Of a DNA stretch of 64,000 bases, positions 1-11,327 are shown in pieces. Where the stretch lies: assembly GCF_014207095.1 (NCBI RefSeq), contig NZ_JACHBG010000001.1, forward strand, positions 186,001 through 250,000, written 5' to 3'. Origin of the DNA: Martinezella lusitana. Its GTDB lineage: Bacteria > Pseudomonadota > Alphaproteobacteria > Rhizobiales > Rhizobiaceae. The notes below the pieces were generated by a model, which had not been told where the DNA came from, ran no database searches, and was given only the letters and a program-made list of their open reading frames with translations. Each line of letters begins with the position of its first letter. Position 1 is the first letter of the stretch. Both the position numbers and the translations under genes were made by a program.

Positions 1-188
1 TCAGTGATCTGCGTGATCCGACCAAGGTCAATTCGCTGCTGCAACGGTTCTCCGCGATGTACGACATGCAGAACGATACGACGTCGTCCACGTCGCCGGC
101 TCTGTCGATTCTCGGCGGCTCTTCGCCCGGCATTGGCATCAGCGCCGATACGCTGCTCTCGATCGCGCAATTGTCGTCTTCGAAGTAG
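1..188 (+). CDS. C-terminal end of an unidentified protein (possibly DUF1217, flagellar-cluster type)
   Basis: The reading frame is open from the window edge (first full codon at base 3) to TAG at 186-188, giving about 61 residues. It has a helical stretch (DPTKVNSLLQRFSAMYDMQN) followed by a Ser/Thr/Gly-rich tail ending in SSSK. The pattern of a helix with RF.AMYD and then a low-complexity tail reminds me of the C-terminus of DUF1217 proteins found in alphaproteobacterial flagellar clusters. The identification rests on too little sequence to be firm. The start lies outside the window. Confidence 0.6.
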   Translation, partial: SDLRDPTKVNSLLQRFSAMYDMQNDTTSSTSPALSILGGSSPGIGISADTLLSIAQLSSSK

Positions 189-218
189 CGGCTCAAACAA
201 AAAATTTAAACCGCCTTC

Positions 219-240
219 TTGCCGCGTTCCCGCGCGGCAA
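219..240 (+). terminator. Hairpin downstream of the first gene, weak terminator candidate
   Basis: An 8-bp perfect stem (TTGCCGCG / CGCGGCAA) with a 6-base loop lies 30 bases after the stop of the upstream gene. No T-run follows it, so intrinsic termination is uncertain; the rest of 189-407 shows no gene. Confidence 0.3.
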
Positions 241-407
241 AGCTGTTTCCGCGCGCGCCTTTGCGCGGGATTTTCGATGTTGTTTCGCCGGCACAGCGGG
301 CGGGAATTAAGAGCTTTGAGGGGCGCCAGGAAGGAACTTATTAACCATCCTTGCCCTATTCGATTTGAGAAGCCATCGGCAATATCAATGACTGGGTTGC
401 AGGTCTC

Positions 408-3395
<2,988 letters not shown>

Positions 3396-3438
3396 TCACC
3401 TGGGCAGTCAAGCCTGCGCGATATCGGAATGAAAAAAG

Positions 3439-3473
3439 AAGCGGCTCTCCATTGGAGGGCCGCTTCCTTTTTA
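3439..3473. terminator. Bidirectional intrinsic terminator between ftsK and the MOSC gene
   Basis: A 12-bp stem (3439-3450 with 3454-3465, one G-T wobble) closes a 3-base loop. It is followed by CCTTTTTA on the plus strand and, read the other way, by a run of T from 3438 to 3432. The genes on both sides converge here, so one hairpin can end both transcripts. Confidence 0.85.
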
Positions 3474-4040
3474 TCAGACGCGCTCGAGCTTGATATGCGG
3501 CAGCGGCGGCAGTTCGACACGGATCGCGTCATCGCGTTGCACCCGGCCGCCCTGCGAGACGATGCCCATGATCCCGGCCCTGCGAACGAGCCCGCCATCA
3601 GCATCCTTGTCGAGTACCGCATGCAGCAAGCCCTTCTGGAAATCATCGATCTGCTTGCAGGGATTGCGCAAGCCCGTTACCTCGACGATGGCTTCCTCGC
3701 CGATATGCAGGCGCGTGCCTTGAGGCAGGGAAAGCAGGTCGACCCCCCTGGTCGAGATATTCTCGCCCATGTCGCCCGGCGCGATCGAAAACCCTTTTCC
3801 TGCCAGCTCCTCGAACAGCTCTTCATGGATGATATGCACCTGGCGCAGATTGGGCTGGGTGGGATCGACCGCGACGCGCGAGCGGTGTTTTACCGTCACC
3901 CCCATATGCGCATCGCCCTCTACGCCGAGCCCCGTAAGCAATTGAATATGGTCCTTGGTCTGCTTGCTGAAACCATGCACGTCGCTGCTGCTCACGGATG
4001 CCACATATATGCGCTTGTCGACCATGCCGAGCCCTTCCAT
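3474..4040 (-). CDS. MOSC domain protein
   Basis: The 188-residue product fits the MOSC (molybdenum cofactor sulfurase C-terminal) fold: a GVEGDAH segment, the PGDMGENI segment, a beta-barrel core, and the conserved cysteine in TGLRNPCKQ. Small stand-alone MOSC proteins are thought to bind or transfer sulfur or Moco via that cysteine; the substrate is unknown. An alternative start is Met7 (4022). The gene is divergent from a PhnF-like GntR gene and the 54-base gap holds a perfect palindrome, so it is probably controlled by that regulator (inference). Confidence 0.85.
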   Translation of the reverse strand: MEGLGMVDKRIYVASVSSSDVHGFSKQTKDHIQLLTGLGVEGDAHMGVTVKHRSRVAVDPTQPNLRQVHIIHEELFEELAGKGFSIAPGDMGENISTRGVDLLSLPQGTRLHIGEEAIVEVTGLRNPCKQIDDFQKGLLHAVLDKDADGGLVRRAGIMGIVSQGGRVQRDDAIRVELPPLPHIKLERV

Positions 4041-4061
4041 AAACGTTCCAGATCTCTATAG

Positions 4062-4077
4062 ATTGGTATATACCAAT
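4062..4077. promoter_or_regulatory. Perfect 16-bp palindromic operator between MOSC and GntR genes
   Basis: ATTGGTATATACCAAT is an exact inverted repeat in the 54-base divergent gap. HutC/PhnF-subfamily GntR proteins typically bind operators with GGT..ACC half-sites such as TGGTATATACCA-like sequences, and the adjacent gene encodes exactly this kind of regulator. Autoregulation and control of the MOSC gene is the simplest reading. Confidence 0.75.
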
Positions 4078-4094
4078 TTCAAGGCGACAGATTT

Positions 4095-4832
4095 GTGATA
4101 AACGAGAAAAATCGGCAGGGCGAAAGCTCAAAATCTGCGGGAGGCTGGGCTGCCGTCGCTGCGGAACTCAGAAGCGCCATCGATGGGAGGCGGCATGCTC
4201 CCGGCAGTCGCCTGCCGAGCGAGCGGGCCTTGTCCGAACAGTTCGGCGTCTCGCGGGTGACAATGCGCCGTGCGATTGCCGAGCTGGAGGGGGAGGGGTT
4301 GCTGCGTGTCGCGCGGGGCAGCGGCGCCTATGTCCGTGCCGACATGCCCGTGCGCTTTCAGCTGGGCGAAAAGGTGCGCTTCAGCAAGGATCTGACTGCG
4401 ACGGATGCCAATCTCACGCGCAAGGTTGTGTCGGCAAGAGAAGTCCCGGCAACCCCCGATATCGCTACGCGGCTCAATCTCCAGCCGGGTGAATTGGTGC
4501 TGGAAATGTGCGTCGTCGCCCATGCCGATGCGCTTCCCGTCTCGGTCGTCATGCGCAGCTGCGCGGCTGAACGTTTTCCTAGTCTGGCGGAGAGATTCGC
4601 CGCGACGGGCTCGTTTACAACGGCGCTGAGGGATTACGGCGTGACCGACTATTGGCGCCGCTCCACCGACATCACGGCGCGCATGCCGACAGAGGCTGAA
4701 GCACGTTTCCTGCAGCAATCCCGGCAGGTACCGGTGCTTGCCTATGCTGGCGAAGACATCGATGCCGATGGCACGATCATTTCATGTCAGATCGGCTGTT
4801 TCGCCTCGGAGCGGGTTGTCGTAACGGTCTGA
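4095..4832 (+). CDS. GntR-family regulator, HutC/PhnF type with UTRA effector domain
   Basis: The 245-residue protein starts at GTG. Residues about 20-85 form the GntR winged helix (LPSERALSEQFGVSRVTMRRA with the typical wing GLLRVARGSGAYV), and about 100-240 form the UTRA ligand-binding domain. Overall it resembles PhnF, the regulator of phosphonate (C-P lyase) genes, but no phn gene is present here. The divergent MOSC gene and the palindrome at 4062-4077 are its likely target. The native ligand cannot be told from the sequence. Confidence 0.85.
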   Translation: MINEKNRQGESSKSAGGWAAVAAELRSAIDGRRHAPGSRLPSERALSEQFGVSRVTMRRAIAELEGEGLLRVARGSGAYVRADMPVRFQLGEKVRFSKDLTATDANLTRKVVSAREVPATPDIATRLNLQPGELVLEMCVVAHADALPVSVVMRSCAAERFPSLAERFAATGSFTTALRDYGVTDYWRRSTDITARMPTEAEARFLQQSRQVPVLAYAGEDIDADGTIISCQIGCFASERVVVTV

Positions 4833-4932
4833 GCATTTCCAGGAAAAGTGCGCAGCGGTTTTCTGTCTGGAATGCGTTGGGAAATAATAAGATAGAGCTT
4901 TTCCGCGATTCGAAGAAAAGCGGAAAAGCTCT
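4833..4932. repeat. Rhizobial intergenic mosaic repeat, copy A
   Basis: Two dyads fill the gap between convergent genes. The first module (4833-4875) has GCATTTCCAG facing CTGGAATGC around the core AAAAGTGCGCAGCGGTTTT. The second (4894-4932) is a perfect 13-bp stem AGAGCTTTTCCGC / GCGGAAAAGCTCT. The same modules recur at 40416-40516, and the core also at 51691-51780. This resembles RIME-type intergenic repeats of Rhizobiaceae. The second hairpin may also act as a terminator for both flanking genes. Confidence 0.85.
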
Positions 4933-4938
4933 TGAGTT

Positions 4939-6369
4939 TCAGACCTTGAGAACCTTGCCTGGGTTCATGATCCCGGCGGGATCGAAGGCGGTCTTGATCC
5001 GGCGCATCAGGTCGATCTCGATATCGGAGCGGATCGAAGCCAGCTCGTCGCGCTTCAGCTGGCCGATGCCATGCTCGGCGGAGATCGAGCCGCCATGCTG
5101 CAGCACCAGCCCGTGCACGATCTTGTTCATCTCGCGCCAGTGGCCGATGAACTCCGCTTTGTCGGCGCCGACGGGCTGGGAGATGTTGTAGTGGATATTG
5201 CCGTCACCCATGTGGCCGAAGGCACAGACGCGTGCGCCCGGCATGGCGGCGACAACGGCCTTTTCGGCCTCCGCCATGAATTGTGGGATCTGCGCCACCG
5301 GCACGGAAACATCGTGCTTGATCGAGCCGCCTTCCGGCTTCTGCGCGTCCGACATGCTCTCGCGCATATGCCAGATGGCCTGCTGTTGAGCTTCGGAGCT
5401 GGCGATGGTCGCATCCTGGATCAGGCCGGCCTCATAGCCCTGTTCGAGCAGCGCCGTCATCATCCGCTCGGCCGTCTCAGCCGAATCGGACGTGGATATG
5501 TCAATCAGGACATACCAGGGATGGGCAGTCTCAAGCGGATCGCGCACGCCTGGAATATGTCGGGCGGTGAACTCGACGCCGATGCGTGGCATCAGCTCGA
5601 AACCGGTCAGCGCAGTTCCGCAGAGACTGGAGGCGTTCTTGAACAGGGTCAGCGCATCGTCGACCGACTGCAGGCCGGCAAAGGCGACCTGATGGCCGAG
5701 AGGCTGCGGAAAGAGTTTCAGCACAGCGCCGGTGATGACGCCAAGCGTGCCTTCCGCACCGATGAAAAGGTCGCGCAGGTCATAGCCTGTATTGTCCTTC
5801 TTCAGGCGGCGCAGTCCGTTCCAGATTTCGCCCGTGGGCAATACCACTTCGAGGCCGAGGCAGAGCTGGCGCATGTTGCCATAGGCAAGAACGGCTGTGC
5901 CACCGGCATTGGTGGAAAGATTGCCGGCGATGCGGCAGGAGCCTTCCGAGCCGAGCGAAAGCGGAAACATGCGGCCGTGCTCGGCCGCTGCCTTATGGAC
6001 CTCGGCCAGAATGCAACCGCCGTCGACAACAATCGTATTGCCGACCGGATCGATGTCGCGAATGCGGTTCATGCGCTCCAGCGACAGGATGATATCTGAG
6101 CCGCCCTCGCGCGGCGTCTGCCCCCCGACAAGGCCGGTATTGCCGGTCTGCGGAACGATGGCCGCGCCGGTCTCGCTTGCCAGTTTCAGGATCGCGGACA
6201 CCTCGTCCACCGAGCCGGGCTTCAGCAGCATGGGCGAAGCGCCATGATAGAGGCCGCGATTTTCCACGAGATGCGGCGCAATTTCCGCCTGGTCTCGTAC
6301 GGTATGTTTCTCGCCGACGATGGCAGCGAAGCGGTCGAGAAGATCGGAGGAGGGGGCGGAGCTGCTCAT
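4939..6369 (-). CDS. FAD-binding oxidase, GlcD / D-2-hydroxyacid dehydrogenase family
   Basis: The 476-residue protein has the PCMH-type FAD-binding domain (PQTGNTGLVGGQTP, then AGNLSTNAGG and GAEGTLGVIT) in its first half. The second half is the FAD-oxidase C-terminal domain, with the metal/substrate motif FGHMGDGNIHYNI and SAEHGIGQLK. The family includes D-lactate, D-2-hydroxyglutarate and glycolate oxidase subunits; the length fits the D-2-hydroxyglutarate dehydrogenase-like branch, but the substrate is not settled. It lies 33 bases after the Sua5 gene on the same strand, with an AAGGA ribosome binding site, so they are probably co-transcribed. Confidence 0.92.
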   Translation of the reverse strand: MSSSAPSSDLLDRFAAIVGEKHTVRDQAEIAPHLVENRGLYHGASPMLLKPGSVDEVSAILKLASETGAAIVPQTGNTGLVGGQTPREGGSDIILSLERMNRIRDIDPVGNTIVVDGGCILAEVHKAAAEHGRMFPLSLGSEGSCRIAGNLSTNAGGTAVLAYGNMRQLCLGLEVVLPTGEIWNGLRRLKKDNTGYDLRDLFIGAEGTLGVITGAVLKLFPQPLGHQVAFAGLQSVDDALTLFKNASSLCGTALTGFELMPRIGVEFTARHIPGVRDPLETAHPWYVLIDISTSDSAETAERMMTALLEQGYEAGLIQDATIASSEAQQQAIWHMRESMSDAQKPEGGSIKHDVSVPVAQIPQFMAEAEKAVVAAMPGARVCAFGHMGDGNIHYNISQPVGADKAEFIGHWREMNKIVHGLVLQHGGSISAEHGIGQLKRDELASIRSDIEIDLMRRIKTAFDPAGIMNPGKVLKV

Positions 6370-6402
6370 GGCGTGTCCTTTGCCTGATGATGTCGGGCTG
6401 AT

Positions 6403-7377
6403 TTACTCTCTGGGCGCGGCCGCGCGGCGCAGCCGGTCGTTGATGGCCTCGCCGAGGCCCTCGTCTGGAATATGCGAAAAGGCAATGGTCGCAGCGCCGG
6501 TGGCATCGGCACGCTTCATGAAATCGAAGAGGTTTGCCGCCGCTTCTGAGAGATCGCCGTTGGCGCTGAGATCCAGCACGGCAACAGCCTTCTCGATGCC
6601 GGCAATGTCCGGTGTCCCGAAGCGGATCAGCGTCTCGTTCGCGGAAACCTCGGTCGCGTCCAGCCGCACGGCCGCTCCTGGCGCATAATGTGAAGCCATC
6701 ATGCCGGGCGCCTCGATGGCCGCCGAAGCCTTCTTCTTGCGCTTCAGCGCCCTGCCAGCCACCCGCTCGATCTCGCTCGCCGCCAGACCGCCGGGCCGCA
6801 GCAGGCGGATCTCGCCGTCCTCGACCTTGACGATGGTCGACTCCACGCCGACGACCGAAGCCCCGGCATCGAGGATGAGGGTAATGCGCTCACCGAGATC
6901 GTCATCGACATGATCGGCGCTGGTGGCGCTGATCTTGCCCGACGTATTGGCGCTCGGTGCAGCAAGCGGCCGGTCGAAGGCGCGGATCAGATTGCCGGCA
7001 AAGCCTTGGGGTACGCGGATGCCGACCGTGTCGAGGCCGGCGGTTGCCAGCGGATGGATGCCGCTATCGGATCTCAGCGGCAGCACGAGCGTCAGCGGCC
7101 CGGGCCAGAAGGCTTCAGCGAGCTTGCGCGAAATGGGGTCGAAGACGGCATAGCGCTCGGCCATGGCGAGATCGCTCATGTGGCAGATCAGCGGATTGAA
7201 GCGCGGCCGGCCCTTCGTCTCGTAGATGCGGGCAATCGCGGCTGGGTTGGTGGCATCGGCGGCGAGGCCATAGACCGTCTCCGTCGGCAGCCCGATCGGC
7301 AAGCCCTCGGCGAGCGTTGCCGTCGCGACTTCGATCGCCGTTTGCGGATGTTCGAGAATGTCTATGTGTCGTGCCAT
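6403..7377 (-). CDS. sua5: L-threonylcarbamoyladenylate synthase, long (Sua5) form
   Basis: The enzyme makes threonylcarbamoyl-AMP from Thr, bicarbonate and ATP for t6A37 modification of tRNAs reading ANN codons. The YrdC domain (residues 1-200) shows GLPTETVYGLAADA, the KGRPRFNPL nucleotide/bicarbonate segment, LPLRSDSGIHPLA and APSANTSGKISAT. A linker leads to a C-terminal Sua5 domain (about 225-320) beginning with APGMMASHYAPGA. At 324 residues it is the long form, not the short TsaC. It is upstream in the pair with the FAD oxidase. Confidence 0.95.
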   Translation of the reverse strand: MARHIDILEHPQTAIEVATATLAEGLPIGLPTETVYGLAADATNPAAIARIYETKGRPRFNPLICHMSDLAMAERYAVFDPISRKLAEAFWPGPLTLVLPLRSDSGIHPLATAGLDTVGIRVPQGFAGNLIRAFDRPLAAPSANTSGKISATSADHVDDDLGERITLILDAGASVVGVESTIVKVEDGEIRLLRPGGLAASEIERVAGRALKRKKKASAAIEAPGMMASHYAPGAAVRLDATEVSANETLIRFGTPDIAGIEKAVAVLDLSANGDLSEAAANLFDFMKRADATGAATIAFSHIPDEGLGEAINDRLRRAAAPRE

Positions 7378-7436
7378 GGCCTGCCTGCTTGCAGTTCAGG
7401 CCGTTTCTTATGCCCTTCGAGTTTTCGGATCAATCG

Positions 7437-8054
7437 TCAAAGCTGGCGAATGATGTCGCGAAGCTGCTCGTTGCGGGCGCCAAGCAAGAGAACGTTGCGG
7501 ATGGCGATCTGCGGATCGTGGGTGTGGAACAGCACGCCGTTGCCGCGAATGTCGCGATTGATCGTCAGCCTCTTATCCTCAGCCTCCTTGTCCGGATGGA
7601 CCGCGACTGCAAAATACATCCGCGAATATTTGAGGTTGATGTCTTCGAAGAAATTCTCTTCCTGGCCGATGCGGGCAAAGAAGTTGGCGATGTAGAAGGC
7701 CCAGTTCACGTCCTCATATTGAGCGAACTGCGTCCGCGCGGCGGTGACGTGGCAATAGCCTAAATGCGGCGTGTCCTTCAGCGTGTGATGAAAGATGAGC
7801 TTTGGGAAGCGAATCGACTTGTGAAAGCCGTTTAACCGGTCATGGGTCTTTTCCCCGGCGTTTCGAAGCTTCTGCGCCGTGCGCTCCGCGACCTCCTGAT
7901 GGGTCATGTAGCGCCGCTCTTCGGCAAGCCAATGCGGCCTGTCGCGATTGATGCGGCCGGTTCGTAGGAATTCGCTGTGCCCCGTTGTCGATACCGCTGG
8001 GGTCGGCTCTGGGTCGGCGGGCTTCCCAGTGTCGAAATATCTGAGTTTGGCCAT
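7437..8054 (-). CDS. Conserved rhizobial protein of unknown function
   Basis: The 205-residue product has no signal peptide or membrane segment. It is rich in charged and aromatic residues, with LRYFDTGKPA at the N-terminus, a central FPKLIFHHTLKDTPHLGYCH and a C-terminal NGVLFHTHDPQIAIRNVL. I know of similar uncharacterised proteins in Rhizobiaceae (perhaps the family called DUF6656, not certain). It is divergent from the ACT-domain gene with a 100-base gap. The codon usage and third-position GC match the neighbours, which supports a real gene. No function can be assigned. Confidence 0.75.
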   Translation of the reverse strand: MAKLRYFDTGKPADPEPTPAVSTTGHSEFLRTGRINRDRPHWLAEERRYMTHQEVAERTAQKLRNAGEKTHDRLNGFHKSIRFPKLIFHHTLKDTPHLGYCHVTAARTQFAQYEDVNWAFYIANFFARIGQEENFFEDINLKYSRMYFAVAVHPDKEAEDKRLTINRDIRGNGVLFHTHDPQIAIRNVLLLGARNEQLRDIIRQL

Positions 8055-8154
8055 GCCGGATCTCGCTATAAAGGTCTGGAGGCCACATAATATGGCACAT
8101 GGCTTGAGCAGGGCTTAACGGCGCGGGCCGCATATTCTTAAGGAGACCAGGAAC

Positions 8155-8568
8155 ATGTCCGGAGTAACCGATCTCAAGCAGCTGCTTTCCGGCATGAGGC
8201 CCAGCCTTGTCGAGGGCGAGTTCGTCTATTGCACCGTGCCGACCTCTGCTCTGTCCGACCATATGCACTTGGAGCCGGTCGGGTTTTTCCGCGAACGGGA
8301 GGGCGTGACCTTGATCCTTCCTCTGGCCGCGGCGCGCGAGGCTGGCCTTGCGACGGCTCCCGCCATGCGGATGATCACCCTCGAAATTCATTCCTCGCTG
8401 GAGGCCGTCGGCCTCACCGCTGCCTTCGCCACGGCTCTCGGAAATGAAGGCATCAGCGCCAATGTCGTCGCAGCCTACTATCACGACCATATCTTCGTTC
8501 CGGCGAGTGATGCCGAGCGTGCGGTGACAGCGTTGCGCGCGCTCTCCGCAGCACAAGGGCCGGTGTGA
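8155..8568 (+). CDS. ACT domain protein (DUF2241-like)
   Basis: The 137-residue protein is preceded by a strong ribosome binding site (TAAGGAGA). It is made of two ACT-like halves. The first (residues 1-70) carries FVYCTVP and EREGVTLILPLAAA, and the second (70-130) ITLEIHSSLEAVGLTAAFATAL and GISANVVAAYYHDHIFVP. ACT domains bind small ligands such as amino acids; this short stand-alone class has no known target. Confidence 0.82.
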   Translation: MSGVTDLKQLLSGMRPSLVEGEFVYCTVPTSALSDHMHLEPVGFFREREGVTLILPLAAAREAGLATAPAMRMITLEIHSSLEAVGLTAAFATALGNEGISANVVAAYYHDHIFVPASDAERAVTALRALSAAQGPV

Positions 8569-8978
8569 GAAGATATCGCAGGTCGCTCTGTCGCAAACAG
8601 AATAAAGCGTCATCCGGAAGGCCTGGCGAGGTCGTATCGAAGGCCAGTCGTTGCGACGCCTAAAGGATTGAATCTTCTTTCAATATGATTGCTGTACGCA
8701 ACCCTCCCCAGATATGGTTTCGTCTGTCGTCAATTTCGAAGTCGATGTCGCATTGTAGCGCAGCGGGCGGTAGGGCCGGGAGCTATGATGATGTCAATCT
8801 CAAGGTGCCGTCCATTAGGGAGGAGGATGTCCTGGCAACAGGGCCTTTCCAGAATCCGGAAACCAGCCTTGGGCAGATATGGTTTACTGACCGCGACGGG
8901 TGGTCGGATACTGCTTCAGCCGTTCCTGACGGTTGCGCAGGTCCCCCCTCGCTCCCGGTACTGCGCGAGGATAGGCAA
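8569..8978 (+). other. 410-base leader and promoter region ahead of the Rieske oxygenase
   Basis: No gene is supported here. The oxygenase frame stays open back to 8685, but codon use is poor and no ribosome binding site precedes the early ATGs, so I treat this as untranslated. An imperfect hairpin sits at 8911-8940 (AGCCGT / ACGGTT core with flanking CTGC/GCAG), close to the chosen start. The length suggests regulated expression of the operon. Confidence 0.5.
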
Positions 8979-10223
8979 ATGGATATCAAAAGCAATGTTT
9001 TGCGGCAATTGAAGAGCCGCCGCGAGGGCTTCAGCCTGGAGCAGCCTTTCTATATCGATCAGGATTATTTCAAGCTCGATATGGAAATGATCTACTATCG
9101 CGACTGGCTGTTCATCGGCCATGATTGCGAGGTGCCGCGCGCCGGCAACTACTTCACCGTACAGATCGGCGAATATCCTGTTGTCATCGTTCGCGGTCGC
9201 GACCAGGTGATCCGGGCCTTCCACAATAGCTGTCGCCATCGCGGTTCGCGCGTCTGCACGACCGAGCGTGGCTCCTCGGCCAAGCTCGTCTGCCCCTATC
9301 ACCAGTGGACCTACGAGCTCGACGGCTCCCTGCTCTTTGCCCGCCAGATGGCGGAAGATTTCGACAAGAGCCAGTATTCTCTGAAGCAAGTCCACTGCGA
9401 AAGCGTCGCCGGCTACATCTTCATCTGCCTTGCGAAGAATGCGCCGGATTTCGCCCCGGTCCGCGCTGCAATCGAGCCCTATATGGCGCCTCATCGCATG
9501 AGCGAAGCCAAGGTCGCTTTCCAGAGCACCATCATCGAGAAGGGCAACTGGAAGCTGGTCTGGGAAAACAACCGCGAGTGCTACCACTGCGCCGCCAATC
9601 ATCCCGAACTTTGCCGCACCTTCCCGGAAGCGCCGACCGTTACTGGCGTGCAGGGCGCGATGAGCGATCCGATCATCCTGGAGCATTGGGCACGTTGCGA
9701 AGCCGCAGGCCTGCCGAGCGAGTTCAAGATTTCGCCGGATGGTCAGTTCCGTACCGCCCGTATGCCGCTGATCGAAGGAGCAGAAAGCTACACCATGTCC
9801 GGCCAGAAGGCCGTCAAGCGTCAGCTAGCTTCCGACGTGACGATGAACGGCATCGGCACGATGTTGCTCTTCCACTACCCGACCACCTGGAACCACCTGC
9901 TTGGCGACCATGCGATTTCCTTCCGCGTGCTGCCGCTCAATGCCGAGGAAACCGCCGTCACCACCAAATGGCTGGTTCACAAGGATGCGGTCGAAGGCGT
10001 CGATTACGATATCGAGGAACTGACCCACGTCTGGAACGAAACCAACGATCAGGACCGCCGCATCGTCGAGGAAAATGCCTTCGGCATCCACTCGCCGGCC
10101 TACGAGCCCGGTCCTTATTCGGAAATCCATGAAGGCGGCGTCATGCAGTTCGTCGAGTGGTATTCGAACTTCATGATCGACCGTCTGCAGGGCGATCAGG
10201 CCAAGCTCTCGGCGGTAGCCTAA
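8979..10223 (+). CDS. gbcA: Rieske non-heme iron oxygenase, glycine betaine / stachydrine demethylase type
   Basis: The protein is 414 residues long from ATG 8979, which has GAGG eight bases upstream. The Rieske [2Fe-2S] site is C85-x-H87 (CRHRGS) and C105-x2-H108 (CPYHQW). The mononuclear iron site has H203 and H208 in NNRECYHCAANHPEL, with an Asp in the C-terminal NDQDRR region. This NNRECYHC signature is that of the quaternary-amine demethylases GbcA and Stc2, which remove a methyl from betaine or proline betaine as formaldehyde. The reductase gene follows after 2 bases and the two work as a pair. Betaine versus stachydrine cannot be decided from sequence. Confidence 0.9.
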   Translation: MDIKSNVLRQLKSRREGFSLEQPFYIDQDYFKLDMEMIYYRDWLFIGHDCEVPRAGNYFTVQIGEYPVVIVRGRDQVIRAFHNSCRHRGSRVCTTERGSSAKLVCPYHQWTYELDGSLLFARQMAEDFDKSQYSLKQVHCESVAGYIFICLAKNAPDFAPVRAAIEPYMAPHRMSEAKVAFQSTIIEKGNWKLVWENNRECYHCAANHPELCRTFPEAPTVTGVQGAMSDPIILEHWARCEAAGLPSEFKISPDGQFRTARMPLIEGAESYTMSGQKAVKRQLASDVTMNGIGTMLLFHYPTTWNHLLGDHAISFRVLPLNAEETAVTTKWLVHKDAVEGVDYDIEELTHVWNETNDQDRRIVEENAFGIHSPAYEPGPYSEIHEGGVMQFVEWYSNFMIDRLQGDQAKLSAVA

Positions 10224-10225
10224 GC

Positions 10226-11314
10226 ATGAGCAAGACCGCCTCCAATAGTCATCGACACCTCGATCAGATGCAGCCCTGGAGTGACAGGCAGCATCTACTC
10301 AAATGCCTCTCGGTCACGCCTGAAGCGCCCGATGTGATGACCTTCACATTCGGGTCCGACAAGGACAACTGGTTCCGCTATCTGCCGGGCCAGTTCGTGA
10401 CGCTTGAGCTGCCGACGACACCGGAGCCGGTCATGCGCACCTACACGCTGTCGTCTACGCCGTCGCGGCCCTTCTCGGTCGCCGTGACGGTGAAGGCGCA
10501 GAAGGATAGCATCGGCACGCGCTGGATGTTCGATAATCTGAAGCCCGGCATGCGCATCAAGGCTTTCGGACCGCTCGGCGATTTCAGCCATATCCGCCAT
10601 CCCGGCGAGAAATACCTGTTCGTCTCGGCCGGTTCCGGCATCACCCCGATGATGTCCATGACCCGCTACATGGCCGATACCGCGCCGCTGTCGGATATCG
10701 GCTTCATCAACTGCGCGCGCAGCCCCGCCGACATCATCTTCCGTTCGGAGCTCGAATATCTCGCCCGTTTCATGCCGAACCTCAGCCTCGGCCTGATCGT
10801 CGAAGGCTGCGGCCGCACTGATCTCTGGTCGGGGCTGAAGGGCCGCATCGACAAGGCCAAGATCGGGCTGCTCTCGCCAGATTTCATGGATCGCACGATC
10901 TTCTGCTGTGGTCCGGAAGTCTTCATGGATGCCGTCCGCTCCATGCTGGAAGCGCATGGCTTCGACATGTCGCGCTATCATCAGGAGAGCTTCCAGCCGG
11001 CAAATGCGGCAACGCCGCTCGCCGAGGTCACCGACGACGCGTCGACAGAAGCTGCCACGACCATCCGCTTTACCATGGCCGGCAAGGATGTTGCCTGCCC
11101 GGCCGGTCAGACCGTGCTACAGGCCGCGCGCGGCGCCGGCGTGCGCATCGGTGCCGCCTGCGAATCCGGTCTCTGCGGCACCTGCCGCGTGCTGAAGCTC
11201 TCGGGCGAGGTCGAGATGAGCCACAATGGCGGCATCCTCGATGACGAGATCGAAGAGGGCTATATCCTGGCCTGCTGCTCGCGTCCGAAGACCGATGTGC
11301 AGGTCGAGGCCTGA
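10226..11314 (+). CDS. gbcB: Hybrid ferredoxin reductase component (FAD/NAD plus 2Fe-2S)
   Basis: This 362-residue electron-transfer partner starts at ATG 10226, two bases after the oxygenase stop. Order: flavin-binding barrel (RTYTLSSTPS for FAD), NAD-binding domain (SAGSGITPMMSM, then FCCGPEVFMDAV), and a plant-type ferredoxin domain at the C-terminus (CESGLCGTC and a later Cys in LACCSR). It passes electrons from NAD(P)H through FAD and the 2Fe-2S cluster to the Rieske oxygenase. An in-frame extension upstream overlaps the oxygenase gene and is unlikely to be used. Confidence 0.92.
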   Translation: MSKTASNSHRHLDQMQPWSDRQHLLKCLSVTPEAPDVMTFTFGSDKDNWFRYLPGQFVTLELPTTPEPVMRTYTLSSTPSRPFSVAVTVKAQKDSIGTRWMFDNLKPGMRIKAFGPLGDFSHIRHPGEKYLFVSAGSGITPMMSMTRYMADTAPLSDIGFINCARSPADIIFRSELEYLARFMPNLSLGLIVEGCGRTDLWSGLKGRIDKAKIGLLSPDFMDRTIFCCGPEVFMDAVRSMLEAHGFDMSRYHQESFQPANAATPLAEVTDDASTEAATTIRFTMAGKDVACPAGQTVLQAARGAGVRIGAACESGLCGTCRVLKLSGEVEMSHNGGILDDEIEEGYILACCSRPKTDVQVEA

Positions 11315-11327
11315 GGAAACTCCGACT

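Noticed and set aside
8685..8978. N-terminal extension of the Rieske oxygenase
   Set aside because: In frame, but with poor codon bias and no ribosome binding site; known homologues start near the ATG at 8979.
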